Positions 1 through 9,345 are shown, counted from the stretch's first letter. The stretch: DNA of 64,000 nucleotides from Clostridiales bacterium (GCA_018374355.1 JAHAFI010000007.1:1-64000); one strand, 5' to 3'. The notes: generated by a model from the sequence alone, not told the origin. A program made the numbers and translations.

Positions 1-146
1 AACTATTCAGATTTGCTCCCCAAAACGCCCGTTTGGACATATACGCAAAATAGCTCCTTTTATTGTCCATGATTTTCACGAAATGTTGGACGTATGCCGG
101 GAAATCCCCCCTCCCACGTCCAATTTAATAATTTAAACTGTATAAG

Positions 147-259
147 CTGTACCCTATAGAGTGGACACACAAACCTTACTTAGTTACCCAAAGTTTTATG
201 TAACCTGTACCCTATTAGAGTGGACACGCAAACTTCACTTAGTTACCCAAAGTTTTATG
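147..259. repeat. Tandem pair of 54-55 bp units resembling IS ends
   Basis: Unit 1 (147-200) and unit 2 (205-259) are near-identical. Each begins CTGTACCCTAT and contains GAGTGGACAC followed by CTTAGTTACCCAAAG. They differ at a few positions and by one inserted base. A TGTACCCTAT...GTGGACAC edge is reminiscent of termini of IS3-like elements, but no transposase is present, so a solo-end or MITE remnant is an inference. Confidence 0.55.
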
Positions 260-402
260 GCTGTCCCCACGATGCAGACATGATTTTTGACTCCTTTCTA
301 CCCATGAGTGACTCAAAACATGCAAATAAAAAAACAGAAAACCGCCTCCCCGAGCATATCCCCCGAAAGAAAGCCGATTGTCTGTTTCTCAAATTTTTTC
401 TT

Positions 403-538
403 TTTTATTCCCGCAGGCAACGAGCCAAGTGGATATGCTTGCATATCCGTTTGGCGACTGCCGCGAGGGTCAAAAACCCCGCAGCTCTGCAGCGCCGCAA
501 ATTTGATGCCTCATTACTTGCAGCGGGGTTTTTGACTT
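403..538 (+). repeat. Dispersed intergenic repeat, copy 1
   Basis: This ~136 bp segment recurs in inverted orientation at 55583-55721 with roughly 85% identity. It starts TTTTATTCCCGCAGGCAACG, includes a palindrome GGATATGCTTGCATATCC at 431-448, and ends in a terminator-like inverted repeat with arms GTCAAAAACCCCGC (469-482) and GCGGGGTTTTTGAC (523-536). It may end transcripts from degV. One frame is kept open in both copies, but coding is doubtful. Confidence 0.75.
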
Positions 539-578
539 CCTTCTGCACCTTTGTGCGAAAAATGAATAATACCGCCCA

Positions 579-1448
579 CTAACGATAATCGCCCATAAAG
601 AACAGCGCCACTACACCGGCCCCTGTATGCGTTCCGATGGTTGAGCCGATCACATTAATCAGAGATGTCTCAAGACCCAGTTTTTCCTTCACCAGTTTTG
701 CAACATATTCTGCGTCGTCCTGACAGTCTCCATGGCTGATAAATACTTTTGTGTTCTTATCCTTCCAGCTTCCCATTCTTTCTTCCATCAGACTGACCAG
801 ACCCTGCAGTGATTTTTTTCTTCCCCGTACTTTGCTTACCGGAATCAGATGTCCTTCATTATCTACATGGAGAAGTGGTTTTAGATTGATCATCGTACCC
901 ACAACTGCTGCCGCTTTAGAAACCCTGCCGCCTCTGTGGAGATGGAACAAGTCATCTACTGTAAATACGTGACAGAAGTTCAGTTTATGCTCTTCCATCC
1001 ATGCTGCGATCTCATCCATGGATTTTCCTTCTTCTTTCAGTTCCACGGCTTTATCTACGAACATTCCCTCGCCCAGAGAAGCGCAGAGAGAATCAATGAC
1101 AATAACCTTTCTTTCCGGGAATTCCTCCATCAGCTCCTCTGCAGCCAAACGGACGCTGTTATAAGTGCCGCTCAGTCCGGAAGAAAATGCCAGATGAAGC
1201 ACATCTTTTCCCTGCTCCAAAAACGGACGCAAAACATCCTTTGCCTCCTCAGAGTTCACCTGTGAAGTTGTAGGCATGGAACCGTTTCGTATTCTGTCAT
1301 AAAATTCTTTCGCTTCCAGCTCATGTCCCTTTCCGAAGCTCTCTCCATCCATCTGATATGTGAGATACATATACTCAAGCCCATGCTCTTCATAATAAGA
1401 GTAAGGCAAATCTGCAGTATTATCTGTTGTTATAACAAACTCGCTCAT
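579..1448 (-). CDS. DegV family fatty-acid-binding protein
   Basis: A 289-residue protein of the usual DegV length. In characterised members the two alpha/beta domains bind a long-chain fatty acid, and some (FakB) present it to the FakA kinase for phospholipid synthesis. Visible signatures are the N-terminal TTDNTADLP segment, the MPTTSQVN motif near residues 59-65 and SSGLSGTYNS at 89-98, which line the fatty-acid head-group pocket. A clear AGGAGG lies just upstream of the ATG. It is 43 bp downstream of the S41 protease on the same strand and may be co-transcribed. No fakA gene is in the window, so its exact role is open. Confidence 0.9.
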   Translation of the reverse strand: MSEFVITTDNTADLPYSYYEEHGLEYMYLTYQMDGESFGKGHELEAKEFYDRIRNGSMPTTSQVNSEEAKDVLRPFLEQGKDVLHLAFSSGLSGTYNSVRLAAEELMEEFPERKVIVIDSLCASLGEGMFVDKAVELKEEGKSMDEIAAWMEEHKLNFCHVFTVDDLFHLHRGGRVSKAAAVVGTMINLKPLLHVDNEGHLIPVSKVRGRKKSLQGLVSLMEERMGSWKDKNTKVFISHGDCQDDAEYVAKLVKEKLGLETSLINVIGSTIGTHTGAGVVALFFMGDYR

Positions 1449-1491
1449 AATGTCCTCCTTTAATGTAGACTATTCCCTGACTATTTTAGCA

Positions 1492-2730
1492 CTACTTTTC
1501 CCCGTCTGCAACCAGTGTCTGCAATACTGCCAATGATTTTTCCATCTGATTGTCCGCTGCAAGCCATTCATCCAGCGGAAGATCGTTCACCTGTCTGGGA
1601 CTGGTCAAAGCTTCCTCTCCTTCCGGCCAAGCAACTTCTTCGTTGGGTTCAATTCCTGTTCCGTGGATATTTGTTCCGTTTGGCGTATAATATTTCGATA
1701 CCGTCATTTTCACGGCGCTGCCGTCACCCAGTGCATAGGTTTTCTGAACAATTCCCTTTCCGAAAGTAGTCGTTCCCACCAGAGTTCCTACTCCATGATC
1801 CTTTACGGCCCCTGCGAAAATTTCCGCTGCGCTGGCGCTTTCCTCATTAACCAGCACTACAAGGGGAATCTCAATCGGTGTCTCTCCCTCGCAGGTATGC
1901 TCATTCCGGTTTCCATAACGGTCCTCTGTGTATACGATCATTCCTTCCGGAAGAATCTGCCGCAGCGTATCGCAGACCGATGTCAGAAGGCCCCCGGGAT
2001 TATTTCTCAGATCGATAATCATCCCTTTCATTCCCTGTTCCTGCAGACTCTCGTACTCTTTTTTGAACTGCTCCGGCGTGCCCTCTGTGAACTCCTCAAT
2101 CTGAAGATACCCAACGGAATCCTCCAGCATCCTGCTGGTAATCACCGGAACCTCCACGATTTCAGGCACAATAGTCACTTCGATCTCCTTGCCGTCCCTT
2201 ATGAGAACCATCTGGATTTCCTCGGTCCCTCCATCCTTGATCTGGTTGGACAACCCGGTAACCCCCAGCTCTGCGGCAAGCTGGCCATTCACCTTATAAA
2301 TCACATCCCCGGCCTGTATACCCGCTTTTTCAGCAGGTGTGTCAGGGAAACATTCATATACTGTAACTTCCTTTGTTTCCGTATCCTGCATCATGGACAA
2401 ACCGATTCCCGTATATCTTCCCTCCGAAGATTCCTGAAATCTTTTATACATTTCCTCAGAAAAATATCCAGAATACGGATCCTCCAGACTGGCCATCATT
2501 CCGGCATACATCCCCTCCGCAAGAGTCCCGCTGTCCACCTCTTCCAGATAATTTTTTTCCACAAGTCTCTCAATCTTTGCCGTTTTCTGTGCAAATGACC
2601 CCAGCGCAACACTGTCTCCGATCATCGGAAGGGTTCCGTATTTCACATAAAAAACCGTACTTCCCAAGAGAATACTGACCGCTATTCCTCCCAGAAATCC
2701 GGATAACCAGCTCTTATTTTTATTCATCAT
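1492..2730 (-). CDS. S41 family C-terminal processing peptidase (CtpA-like)
   Basis: A 412-residue serine protease with an N-terminal membrane anchor (about residues 9-29), a PDZ domain (about 100-185) and a tail-specific protease domain. The catalytic serine is probably Ser300 in NEESASAAEIF, and the general-base lysine Lys325 in FGKGIVQ; RNNPGG at 242-247 is also typical. Such enzymes act outside the membrane and trim C termini of envelope proteins or regulators. Its position next to ftsEX, whose complex controls cell-wall hydrolases, is common in Clostridia and hints at a role in envelope maintenance. A hairpin separates it from ftsX. Confidence 0.93.
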   Translation of the reverse strand: MMNKNKSWLSGFLGGIAVSILLGSTVFYVKYGTLPMIGDSVALGSFAQKTAKIERLVEKNYLEEVDSGTLAEGMYAGMMASLEDPYSGYFSEEMYKRFQESSEGRYTGIGLSMMQDTETKEVTVYECFPDTPAEKAGIQAGDVIYKVNGQLAAELGVTGLSNQIKDGGTEEIQMVLIRDGKEIEVTIVPEIVEVPVITSRMLEDSVGYLQIEEFTEGTPEQFKKEYESLQEQGMKGMIIDLRNNPGGLLTSVCDTLRQILPEGMIVYTEDRYGNRNEHTCEGETPIEIPLVVLVNEESASAAEIFAGAVKDHGVGTLVGTTTFGKGIVQKTYALGDGSAVKMTVSKYYTPNGTNIHGTGIEPNEEVAWPEGEEALTSPRQVNDLPLDEWLAADNQMEKSLAVLQTLVADGEK

Positions 2731-2783
2731 TTCTGCTCTCCCAATTCTGCCGTCATTTTTGTCAAATCAAGTCCAAAGTTGAA

Positions 2784-2816
2784 AAGCTTCAAAAGATGAC
2801 ATGCATCTTCTGAAGC
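2784..2816 (-). terminator. Hairpin between ftsX and the S41 protease
   Basis: Inverted repeat with arms GCTTCA-AAGATG and CATCTT-TGAAGC, one mismatch apart, followed on the minus strand by a short T-rich stretch (CTTTTC). It probably ends or attenuates ftsEX transcription. The T-tract is weak, so read-through is likely. Confidence 0.5.
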
Positions 2817-2839
2817 CTTCCCTCCTTCGTAATCCTTTA

Positions 2840-3748
2840 TCATACCTTCAAATGTTTATGAATGGTAATAACACTTCCGAACAGACCGATTCCCATACCC
2901 AGTACAAGACCAACCGGAACCAGCACCTCGAACACCTGATAAATGTTCATAAACTGTACAATACTGGTCAGCATACTGAATTTTGTCAAAATGTATTTTA
3001 CAACCTTGTCATACAGAACAAACAGCAGGGTCAGCGGAATAATCGAACCAATCAGGCCGATAATGATACCTTCGATCAAAAACGGTGCGCGGACAAAGAA
3101 GTTTGTCGCTCCGATCAGTTTCATAATACCAATCTCCTCTTTACGAATGGAGATACCGATCGCAACGGTATTGCTGATCAGGAATACCGCTACGCACAGC
3201 AGAATCAAAATGATCGCAACTGAAATATAACTGATCAGTTTGTTAAAGGTAGTCAGAGTCTGGGTTGCCCCCTTTAACTGGTTTACCCCCCGGACACCGT
3301 CCAGCCCTTCGATATATTCCACCAATTGATCCTGTTTTTCAATCTTATCCACATACACAGCGTAGCTGGATGAATTTGCCAGTGGATTGTCATTCTTAAA
3401 TCCTTCCGCCATATCCTCCGCACCTTCAAAATACATCTCGCTGAATCCTTCCCATGCTTCTTCCGCGGATATGTACTGACAGTCCGTTACACCGTCAAAC
3501 TGTTTAATCTGCTCACCGATGGCATTGATCTTCGCCTGATCTACGTCTGCCTCAAACAATACGGTAACGGCTACCCCTTCCTCCGCATTCTTTACGATAT
3601 AACGGAAGTTGATTACCAAGGCGAAAACCAATCCAAATAAGAAAATACAAGCTGACATCGTCGCAATGGATGCCGCGGAGAACATCAGATTTCTCCAGAT
3701 ATTTTTTATTCCCTGTTTGGCACTGTAGCCAATCGTACTAATTCTCAA
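2840..3748 (-). CDS. ftsX: Cell-division protein FtsX
   Basis: Membrane partner of FtsE. The FtsEX pair is an ABC-type complex that activates peptidoglycan hydrolases during division and growth. A TTG start at 3748 is preferred: GGAAGGAG lies 6 nt upstream and it gives the family-typical N terminus MRISTIGYSAKQGIKNIWRN. The upstream ATG at 3769 lacks such a site. The 302-residue product has one N-terminal membrane segment, an extracytoplasmic domain (about 60-165) and three C-terminal membrane segments of the FtsX fold. It overlaps the end of ftsE by about 11 bp, indicating translational coupling. Confidence 0.95.
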   Translation of the reverse strand: MRISTIGYSAKQGIKNIWRNLMFSAASIATMSACIFLFGLVFALVINFRYIVKNAEEGVAVTVLFEADVDQAKINAIGEQIKQFDGVTDCQYISAEEAWEGFSEMYFEGAEDMAEGFKNDNPLANSSSYAVYVDKIEKQDQLVEYIEGLDGVRGVNQLKGATQTLTTFNKLISYISVAIILILLCVAVFLISNTVAIGISIRKEEIGIMKLIGATNFFVRAPFLIEGIIIGLIGSIIPLTLLFVLYDKVVKYILTKFSMLTSIVQFMNIYQVFEVLVPVGLVLGMGIGLFGSVITIHKHLKV

Positions 3749-4421
3749 GATATTCTCCTTCCTGTTCATCGCTCACGATCACGCCTTTGCGCATCGTAAT
3801 TACCCGTTTTTTAAATTCATTAACGATTTCTCTGTTATGTGTAACCACCAAAACAGTAGTTCCCCGTTCATTGATTTCTTCCAACAGCTTCATGATTTCC
3901 AGAGAATTTTTCGGATCCAGATTTCCCGTAGGCTCATCGGCCAGCAGGATATTCGGACGGTTCACCAGCGCTCTGGCCAGAGCCACACGCTGCTGTTCTC
4001 CACCTGACAGCTCCCTTGGAAATGATTTGTATTTTTCCGCCAGACCTACCAGCGTCAGAATCTCCGGAACTCTCTTTTTAATTACCCGGTTGGGGCGTTC
4101 AATGACTCTCTGTGCAAAAGCAACATTTTCGTAAACGTTTCTGTCCTTCAAAAGACGGAAATCCTGAAAAACCACGCCGATTCCGCGACGGAACTTAGGA
4201 ACCTTTCTGCGTTTCAGTTTCCCGAGTATCTGGTCATTCACCTTAATGGTTCCTGATGTGGGCTCCAGCTCTTTGAGCAAAAGCTTGATCAGCGTGGATT
4301 TCCCTGATCCACTATTTCCAACAATGAATACGAACTCCCCTTTATCAATGTGCAAAGATACGTCATTTAAAGCCGGCTGGCCTTTGGCGTATGATTTGCT
4401 CACATTATCTAACGTAATCAT
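3738..4421 (-). CDS. ftsE: Cell-division ATP-binding protein FtsE
   Basis: A 227-residue ABC ATPase of standard FtsE size. Walker A GNSGSGKST is at 35-43, the signature LSGGEQQR at 138-145, and Walker B LLADEP at 159-164. It energises FtsX to control cell-wall hydrolases at the septum. The overlap with ftsX and the absence of other permease genes nearby make FtsE much more likely than a general transporter ATPase. Confidence 0.96.
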   Translation of the reverse strand: MITLDNVSKSYAKGQPALNDVSLHIDKGEFVFIVGNSGSGKSTLIKLLLKELEPTSGTIKVNDQILGKLKRRKVPKFRRGIGVVFQDFRLLKDRNVYENVAFAQRVIERPNRVIKKRVPEILTLVGLAEKYKSFPRELSGGEQQRVALARALVNRPNILLADEPTGNLDPKNSLEIMKLLEEINERGTTVLVVTHNREIVNEFKKRVITMRKGVIVSDEQEGEYLEN

Positions 4422-4441
4422 ATACTCCTCCTGTCTTATTT

Positions 4442-5530
4442 CTAATAGTCTAAAGTTTCCATGTACTTCATATATCTTACGACCATCAGGGCAATCTTGA
4501 AGGTGATCGCATCTTCAAATACCCGAAGGTCAAGGCCGGTGCTCTTTTGCAGTTTATCCAGCCGATATACCAAGGTGTTTCTGTGAATGTACAGTTGTCT
4601 TGATGTCTCTGATACATTCAGGCTGTTCTCAAAAAACTTATTGATGGTGGTCAGTGTCTCCTCGTCAAAATCATCGGGAGATTTATTTTCAAAGATTTCC
4701 TTGATGAACATTCTGCACAGCGGAATAGGAAGCTGGTAGATCAGACGTCCGATTCCCAGAGAACTGTAGGCAATGACCTCTTTTTCATCAAAGAAAATTT
4801 TTCCCACATCCAAAGCCATCCTCGCTTCCTTATAGGAGCGGGATACCTCTTTCAGTTCTTTTACAATGGTTCCATAGGCGATATGGGTGCTTCCATCCGG
4901 GTTTCTGCCCACTGCGTCCAAAATGCTCAGTGCAATCTTCTGCATCTGCTCATACCCGTCCCCCGGTCCTGCCTCCTTCACGATGATAATACTTTTTTCA
5001 TCCACGGCAGTGATAAAGTCCCCGTTTTTCCCTTGAAATACGCTCTTGACGCTTTCCAGAGCATTTTGATCCTTTCCCTGCCCGGTTTCCAGAATAAATA
5101 CAACTCTTCTTGCTTCCACATCAATATGCAGCTTTTTCGCCCGGTTATAAATATCCACCAGAAGCAGATTATCCAAAAGCAGGTTTTTGATAAAATTATC
5201 CTTATCAAATCTCTCTTTATAAGCAACCAGAAGATTCTGGATCTGGAATGCCGCCATCTTACCCATCATATACACATCTTCGCTGCCGCCGCTTGCAATC
5301 AAAATATATTCCAAACGGTTTTCATCGTAAACCTTGTAAAGCTGATATCCCCGGATCACCTGACTGTCCGCTTGGGATTCTGCAAAATGCAGGATCTCGC
5401 TGACACCGATCTCATACTCCTGAAACGTAGTTGCCAAAGTCTTTCCGTCTGCATCCGCCACGCTGAAATCAATTCTGGAAATACTTTTCAGACCATCAAT
5501 CGTACTTTGAAGAATCTGGTTTGAAATCAT
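4442..5530 (-). CDS. PucR/CdaR-type helix-turn-helix regulator
   Basis: The start at 5530 (MISNQILQST) is chosen because GAGGG lies 7 nt upstream; the open frame extends further without a ribosome site. The 362-residue product has an N-terminal sensory region, a central domain like those of PucR/CdaR proteins, and a C-terminal HTH (about 300-360) with the family pattern NVSETSRQLYIHRNTLVYRL. CdaR regulators respond to small acids such as sugar diacids, but the ligand here is unknown. It is upstream of ftsE with a 20-bp gap, so it may be co-transcribed with ftsEX, an unusual partnership. Confidence 0.82.
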   Translation of the reverse strand: MISNQILQSTIDGLKSISRIDFSVADADGKTLATTFQEYEIGVSEILHFAESQADSQVIRGYQLYKVYDENRLEYILIASGGSEDVYMMGKMAAFQIQNLLVAYKERFDKDNFIKNLLLDNLLLVDIYNRAKKLHIDVEARRVVFILETGQGKDQNALESVKSVFQGKNGDFITAVDEKSIIIVKEAGPGDGYEQMQKIALSILDAVGRNPDGSTHIAYGTIVKELKEVSRSYKEARMALDVGKIFFDEKEVIAYSSLGIGRLIYQLPIPLCRMFIKEIFENKSPDDFDEETLTTINKFFENSLNVSETSRQLYIHRNTLVYRLDKLQKSTGLDLRVFEDAITFKIALMVVRYMKYMETLDY

Positions 5531-5635
5531 AATCATACCCTCTTTCAGTATAAAATTTTTGCTGCTTTTTATTTTTCCCCCTAAAAAGCAAAATACCTTA
5601 GAGTATATTTTAATATAAATCATTAAAAAAGAAAA

Positions 5636-5665
5636 GAGAAAATGTAATAATTTTAACATTTTCTC
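5636..5665 (-). terminator. Terminator after the yitT-family gene
   Basis: Perfect inverted repeat GAGAAAATGT / ACATTTTCTC with a 10-nt loop, followed on the minus strand by TTTTCTTTTTT. It separates the YitT gene from the downstream regulator. Confidence 0.75.
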
Positions 5666-5692
5666 AATATTTCCCTTGAACCCCTATGAAAT

Positions 5693-6574
5693 TTAACTGA
5701 TGGTAAAGTCCTCGATGAACCCTTCTCCCAACACTTCCCTTGCATCCGAAACAATCACGAAAGCTCTCGGATCGCTCTGGGCCACTGCCTCTTTAAGCTG
5801 CACGATCTGTTTTTTTCTCACTACGCAAAACAGCATCATCCGTTCCTTATTTTCGTACATTCCTTTCGCATGGACACCTGTGGCTCCGCAATCCAGATCG
5901 TAGAGAAGAACGTGGGCCACTTCCTCATATTTGTCCGTAATGATATAAACGGCCTTGGCATAGTTCAGGCCTTCCATCAGGCCATCCGTGACTTTTGCCA
6001 CGATAAAAATCGCTACGATCGCATAAAGGGCATTGGTAGGTCCGAAAACAAATGCTCCAAATATCACGATCATCGCATCCACCACCTGCATAATTCTGGC
6101 AATGGACAAATGTTTCACATAGTGCTGAATCAGAGTAGCCACCAAATCTGTTCCGCCGGTAGTTCCTTTCCCCAAAAATACCAGACCCATTCCGGTTCCC
6201 TGAAGAACGCCGCCGAAGATTACTGCCAGAACCATATCTCCCTTTACCAGCGGGAAAACCGGCAGAACCCCCAGCCAGAACGAAAGCGCCAGTGTCCCCC
6301 ATATGGTTTTCGCCAGAAACTTCATTCCTTTGATCTTGATTCCCAGAAAGAACATGGGAATATTCAAGGCAACGTTTGTAAACCACAGAGGAATTCCTCC
6401 ATCCACCAGTCCTCCTGTAATGTTCTTTACGATAATGGCAATTCCACTGAATCCCCCGTCTACCAGTCCGTTTGTGTCAAATGCTGATTTTAACGCAACT
6501 GACATCAGCGCTGTCCCCAGAAAAATCAAAAAATAATCTCTCACCCATGATTTTTTCTTCCATACTCCTGACAT
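5693..6574 (-). CDS. YitT family membrane protein
   Basis: A 293-residue protein with five to six hydrophobic segments in the first ~210 residues (two DUF161 repeats) and a cytoplasmic C-terminal DUF2179 domain from about 225. Typical motifs are GLVDGGFSGIAII and GTGMGLVFLGKGTTGGTDL. The family is membrane-embedded and its transported substrate is not established. It is bounded downstream by a strong terminator, and a 72-bp gap separates it from the VWA gene upstream. It appears monocistronic or the last gene of a unit. Confidence 0.9.
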   Translation of the reverse strand: MSGVWKKKSWVRDYFLIFLGTALMSVALKSAFDTNGLVDGGFSGIAIIVKNITGGLVDGGIPLWFTNVALNIPMFFLGIKIKGMKFLAKTIWGTLALSFWLGVLPVFPLVKGDMVLAVIFGGVLQGTGMGLVFLGKGTTGGTDLVATLIQHYVKHLSIARIMQVVDAMIVIFGAFVFGPTNALYAIVAIFIVAKVTDGLMEGLNYAKAVYIITDKYEEVAHVLLYDLDCGATGVHAKGMYENKERMMLFCVVRKKQIVQLKEAVAQSDPRAFVIVSDAREVLGEGFIEDFTIS

Positions 6575-6646
6575 TTTTTCCGCCTTCCTGTATATTCTTT
6601 TGTATTACCTCTGTCAAAGTTCCATTTCGCATTTTACCACAAACCA

Positions 6647-8401
6647 TCAGTTTTCTTCCAGATGCTTTTTTAAATAATTTCCAACAATTGCAGAAAAATT
6701 GGAAATATCCCGGATGTAGGCAAAATCTTTTCCAAATATCTTCTTTTCCGCATCCAGATCCTTTTCCTCCCCTGCAAATACGCCTAAAACAGAAACTCCC
6801 AGATTTCTCAGACGCCGAATCTCCGTTCCCGTATCCCGCACAGCATACTCTCCGTAATACGGTTCCGGGTTCCGGGCATTGGGACGGTTCAGGATCACAT
6901 CGTAGGGACGCCCGTCGCTGAGAATGATCAGAATCTTCTGTTCCTCCTCCCGGGCAAGAAGTCCCTGAGAAACTGCTTTGATCGCCAGACCATCCCGGTT
7001 ATTGGAGGAGGTGGTAAAGGAAAAAATCCGTTCATTGGCCGACTCCTCCTCATCGTATTCCCGGAAGCGCTGAAGAATCGTGTGATCCCAGAAGGTACAA
7101 AAGCTCATGACCCGATGGGGAATCTTCACACTGCTCAAAGCCTGCATAATGATGTACGCCTGAAGTGCCACCTTCTCCTGCCGCACCCTTTGGGAACCGC
7201 TGGCATCAATGAGCACATCCACCACAAAATCCCGGCTGTCCTGCTCCATCACCCGGGAAAACAGACGGGCGTCCCTGCTTCTGCCGATTTTCCACAGCCG
7301 CTGGGGCCTAAGCTGGCCCCGGTCTGCGATGATCTCCGACTGCTCCTGCCTCAAAGCAATGGATTTTTTTAAAACCCCGGACAAAATAGCAATATTCCGT
7401 TTCACAATTCTGTGATTATCATAATATGCGTACTTGTTCTTATCCCTCTGCTTTTTCGCATATTCCAACTGATAATTCCGTTTCACCGGATTGGCCAGTA
7501 TTCCATCGGTGAAATACAGGCCGCAGTCTCCGTGGATTCCACGGCAAAGCTGGTAATTGATTTTCTTTTCCTCCAGTGGATTCAGATAGGTTTTACCGAA
7601 ATTCAATTCTATATACGTGTAAACCTTTTTTAAATCTTCCTCTGTTACCCGCAGAACTCTTCTCTGCCCTCTTTTTTGTGGATCGCTGTCCTCTTCCCTG
7701 CGCCTGTCGGTGGACGTCATCTGCTGGCTCATCTGTTCCAGATACGCCTCGAAATTTTCCTCGTACATCTCCTCCGTAAGAAAATCTCTCCAATTATATT
7801 CCGTCAGTTCCTCCAGTGTCACTCCCAGAACGGTTTCCAGATTTCCCGCCCGTTTTTCAAAACCGGGATCTACCCATGCATTATAACACTCATCGATTTT
7901 CCGGATGATTTCCATGGTATCTTTGGCATCTTCCAGTTCCCTGATACTTTCTATCCGCTCCTGAAGCTTCCGCTCCATCCGGTCATCCCCGGTCAGTGCC
8001 TGACGCATGAAAGCGATTTTCAGTCTGCCCAGCTCATGGCGGTTCAGCCGCTCCAAATCGTGCTCCAGCACATACTCATAAGCTTTTTTCCGGATGCTGT
8101 CCACACCCCGGCGCTCTCTGGAGATGGGTTTTCCCACCGCCTCCTCCATACAAAGCCGGGCTACCTCCAAAAGCGCCCCTTCCTCGGCCTGAAGATACAC
8201 CTTTTTTACCAGATAAAGGCTGAGGGTCTCCTTGTCGAAATATTTTGCAAAAGCTCCCTGCTTGATTCCATCATACAGGGCGATGTATTTTGACCGCAGA
8301 AATCCTTCCACATCCGGGCGTGCATCTAACGTATAGTCACCGCATACTGTCCATATCAGATTTTTCATCCGGTTCACAATTTCTATCTGGTGTTCTTCCA
8401 T
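6647..8401 (-). CDS. VWA domain protein, CobT/NorD-like
   Basis: A 584-residue protein. The first ~380 residues are charged and helical without a clear named domain. The C-terminal ~200 residues form a von Willebrand A domain with MIDAS motif DASGS at 399-403. The MoxR-type ATPase is encoded immediately upstream with a 29-bp gap. MoxR/VWA pairs act as chaperone-like machines that insert metals or activate partner complexes, as in CobS/CobT and NorQ/NorD. No cobalamin or nitric-oxide reductase genes are here, so the target is unknown. RBS GAGGTGA lies just before the ATG. Confidence 0.85.
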   Translation of the reverse strand: MEEHQIEIVNRMKNLIWTVCGDYTLDARPDVEGFLRSKYIALYDGIKQGAFAKYFDKETLSLYLVKKVYLQAEEGALLEVARLCMEEAVGKPISRERRGVDSIRKKAYEYVLEHDLERLNRHELGRLKIAFMRQALTGDDRMERKLQERIESIRELEDAKDTMEIIRKIDECYNAWVDPGFEKRAGNLETVLGVTLEELTEYNWRDFLTEEMYEENFEAYLEQMSQQMTSTDRRREEDSDPQKRGQRRVLRVTEEDLKKVYTYIELNFGKTYLNPLEEKKINYQLCRGIHGDCGLYFTDGILANPVKRNYQLEYAKKQRDKNKYAYYDNHRIVKRNIAILSGVLKKSIALRQEQSEIIADRGQLRPQRLWKIGRSRDARLFSRVMEQDSRDFVVDVLIDASGSQRVRQEKVALQAYIIMQALSSVKIPHRVMSFCTFWDHTILQRFREYDEEESANERIFSFTTSSNNRDGLAIKAVSQGLLAREEEQKILIILSDGRPYDVILNRPNARNPEPYYGEYAVRDTGTEIRRLRNLGVSVLGVFAGEEKDLDAEKKIFGKDFAYIRDISNFSAIVGNYLKKHLEEN

Positions 8402-8430
8402 ACCGTATCACCTCTTTTTCCGATTCCGCT

Positions 8431-9345
8431 TCAAAATACATCTGCTGCCGTCCATTCTTCCGGAATCCTTGTCAGCACCACATCTTCCACGATCTCTTTT
8501 TCAAAAGTATCAAAGCATTTGTTGATCACGCCCATGCGCACGGCTGCCTGCGGGGATAGGCCCTGCCGGATGGTTCGAAGAGCTGCCAATATTCCCCGCA
8601 AATCCAGCGCTTTGGTAGAAATCTCTCCATTTTCCGCCTTCGTCTGTAAATCCATGAACAGCCCCCGAAACTGCTCCAGCGCCTCCTTTTTTCCATCGGG
8701 AAAGGAGACAGCAAAAATTTTCTCCAGCGTTTCCTCCGTCTGCTCCGGCATGTCAATGACCAGAAAACGGGATACCAACGCTTCGTTCAATTCTCTGGTT
8801 CCGGCATATCCGTAGTTCATCGTTCCGATAAATCTGGCCGCATCGTGAAGCTGAATCTTATCGTATCCCGGCACATCAATGCTTCTCCTGTAATCCAGTG
8901 TTGCATGGAGAACGGACACCGCATCATTTTTCGCCATATTGATCTCATCCAGCACACCGAAGCCGCCGTACTGGGCGCACTGGTAAATGCTTCCCTTTCG
9001 AAGCTTTACCTGATTGTCTTCAAATGTATCTGTTCCGATAAGCTCCGCACTTCCTGTATTTACATGGAAAGAAATATTATAGGAGGGTCTGCCGAAAATC
9101 CACGCCAGATTTTCCGCCAGCACATTCTTTCCTGTAGCTTTGGAACCGGTAAGCAAAAGATTTTCCTTCTGCAAAAGCGCAGCGATACCCATTTCCAGAA
9201 TTTCTTTTCCATAGAAGGGCATTACCGGGGTGATTACCCTGTGTTCCACTTCCTCAGCCACCTGATAATTTTCTCTGAATCGGTTCACTTCCCGAATCAA
9301 TGCAGGGTGTACTCCCTGCGCTTCCAAATACTGCAGCACTTCCAT
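8431..9345 (-). CDS. MoxR-type AAA+ ATPase
   Basis: A 304-residue AAA+ ATPase. Walker A reads GSKATGKN at 67-74, with Asn where Ser or Thr is usual. Walker B is VLDEIN at 131-136, and the sensor region FIGTMNYGYAGTRELNEAL follows. It is first in a two-gene unit with the VWA protein, the standard MoxR arrangement, in which the ATPase remodels the VWA partner or its client. The Asn substitution may alter Mg-ATP binding, or may be normal for this subgroup; I cannot tell from one sequence. Confidence 0.87.
   Translation of the reverse strand: MEVLQYLEAQGVHPALIREVNRFRENYQVAEEVEHRVITPVMPFYGKEILEMGIAALLQKENLLLTGSKATGKNVLAENLAWIFGRPSYNISFHVNTGSAELIGTDTFEDNQVKLRKGSIYQCAQYGGFGVLDEINMAKNDAVSVLHATLDYRRSIDVPGYDKIQLHDAARFIGTMNYGYAGTRELNEALVSRFLVIDMPEQTEETLEKIFAVSFPDGKKEALEQFRGLFMDLQTKAENGEISTKALDLRGILAALRTIRQGLSPQAAVRMGVINKCFDTFEKEIVEDVVLTRIPEEWTAADVF

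Larger units (their letters stand above)
1..578. other. Intergenic region without a supportable gene
   Basis: No reading frame here has convincing codon structure or a recognisable product. The longest frame runs through two repeat elements and is treated as spurious. The region holds a tandem pair of units that look like insertion-sequence ends (147-259) and one copy of a dispersed repeat (403-538). It lies downstream of degV, which reads in from the right. Confidence 0.6.

Noticed and set aside
220..582. Open frame of 120 codons at the left end
   Set aside because: It runs through the IS-end-like unit and the dispersed repeat, has no good ribosome site and no plausible product.
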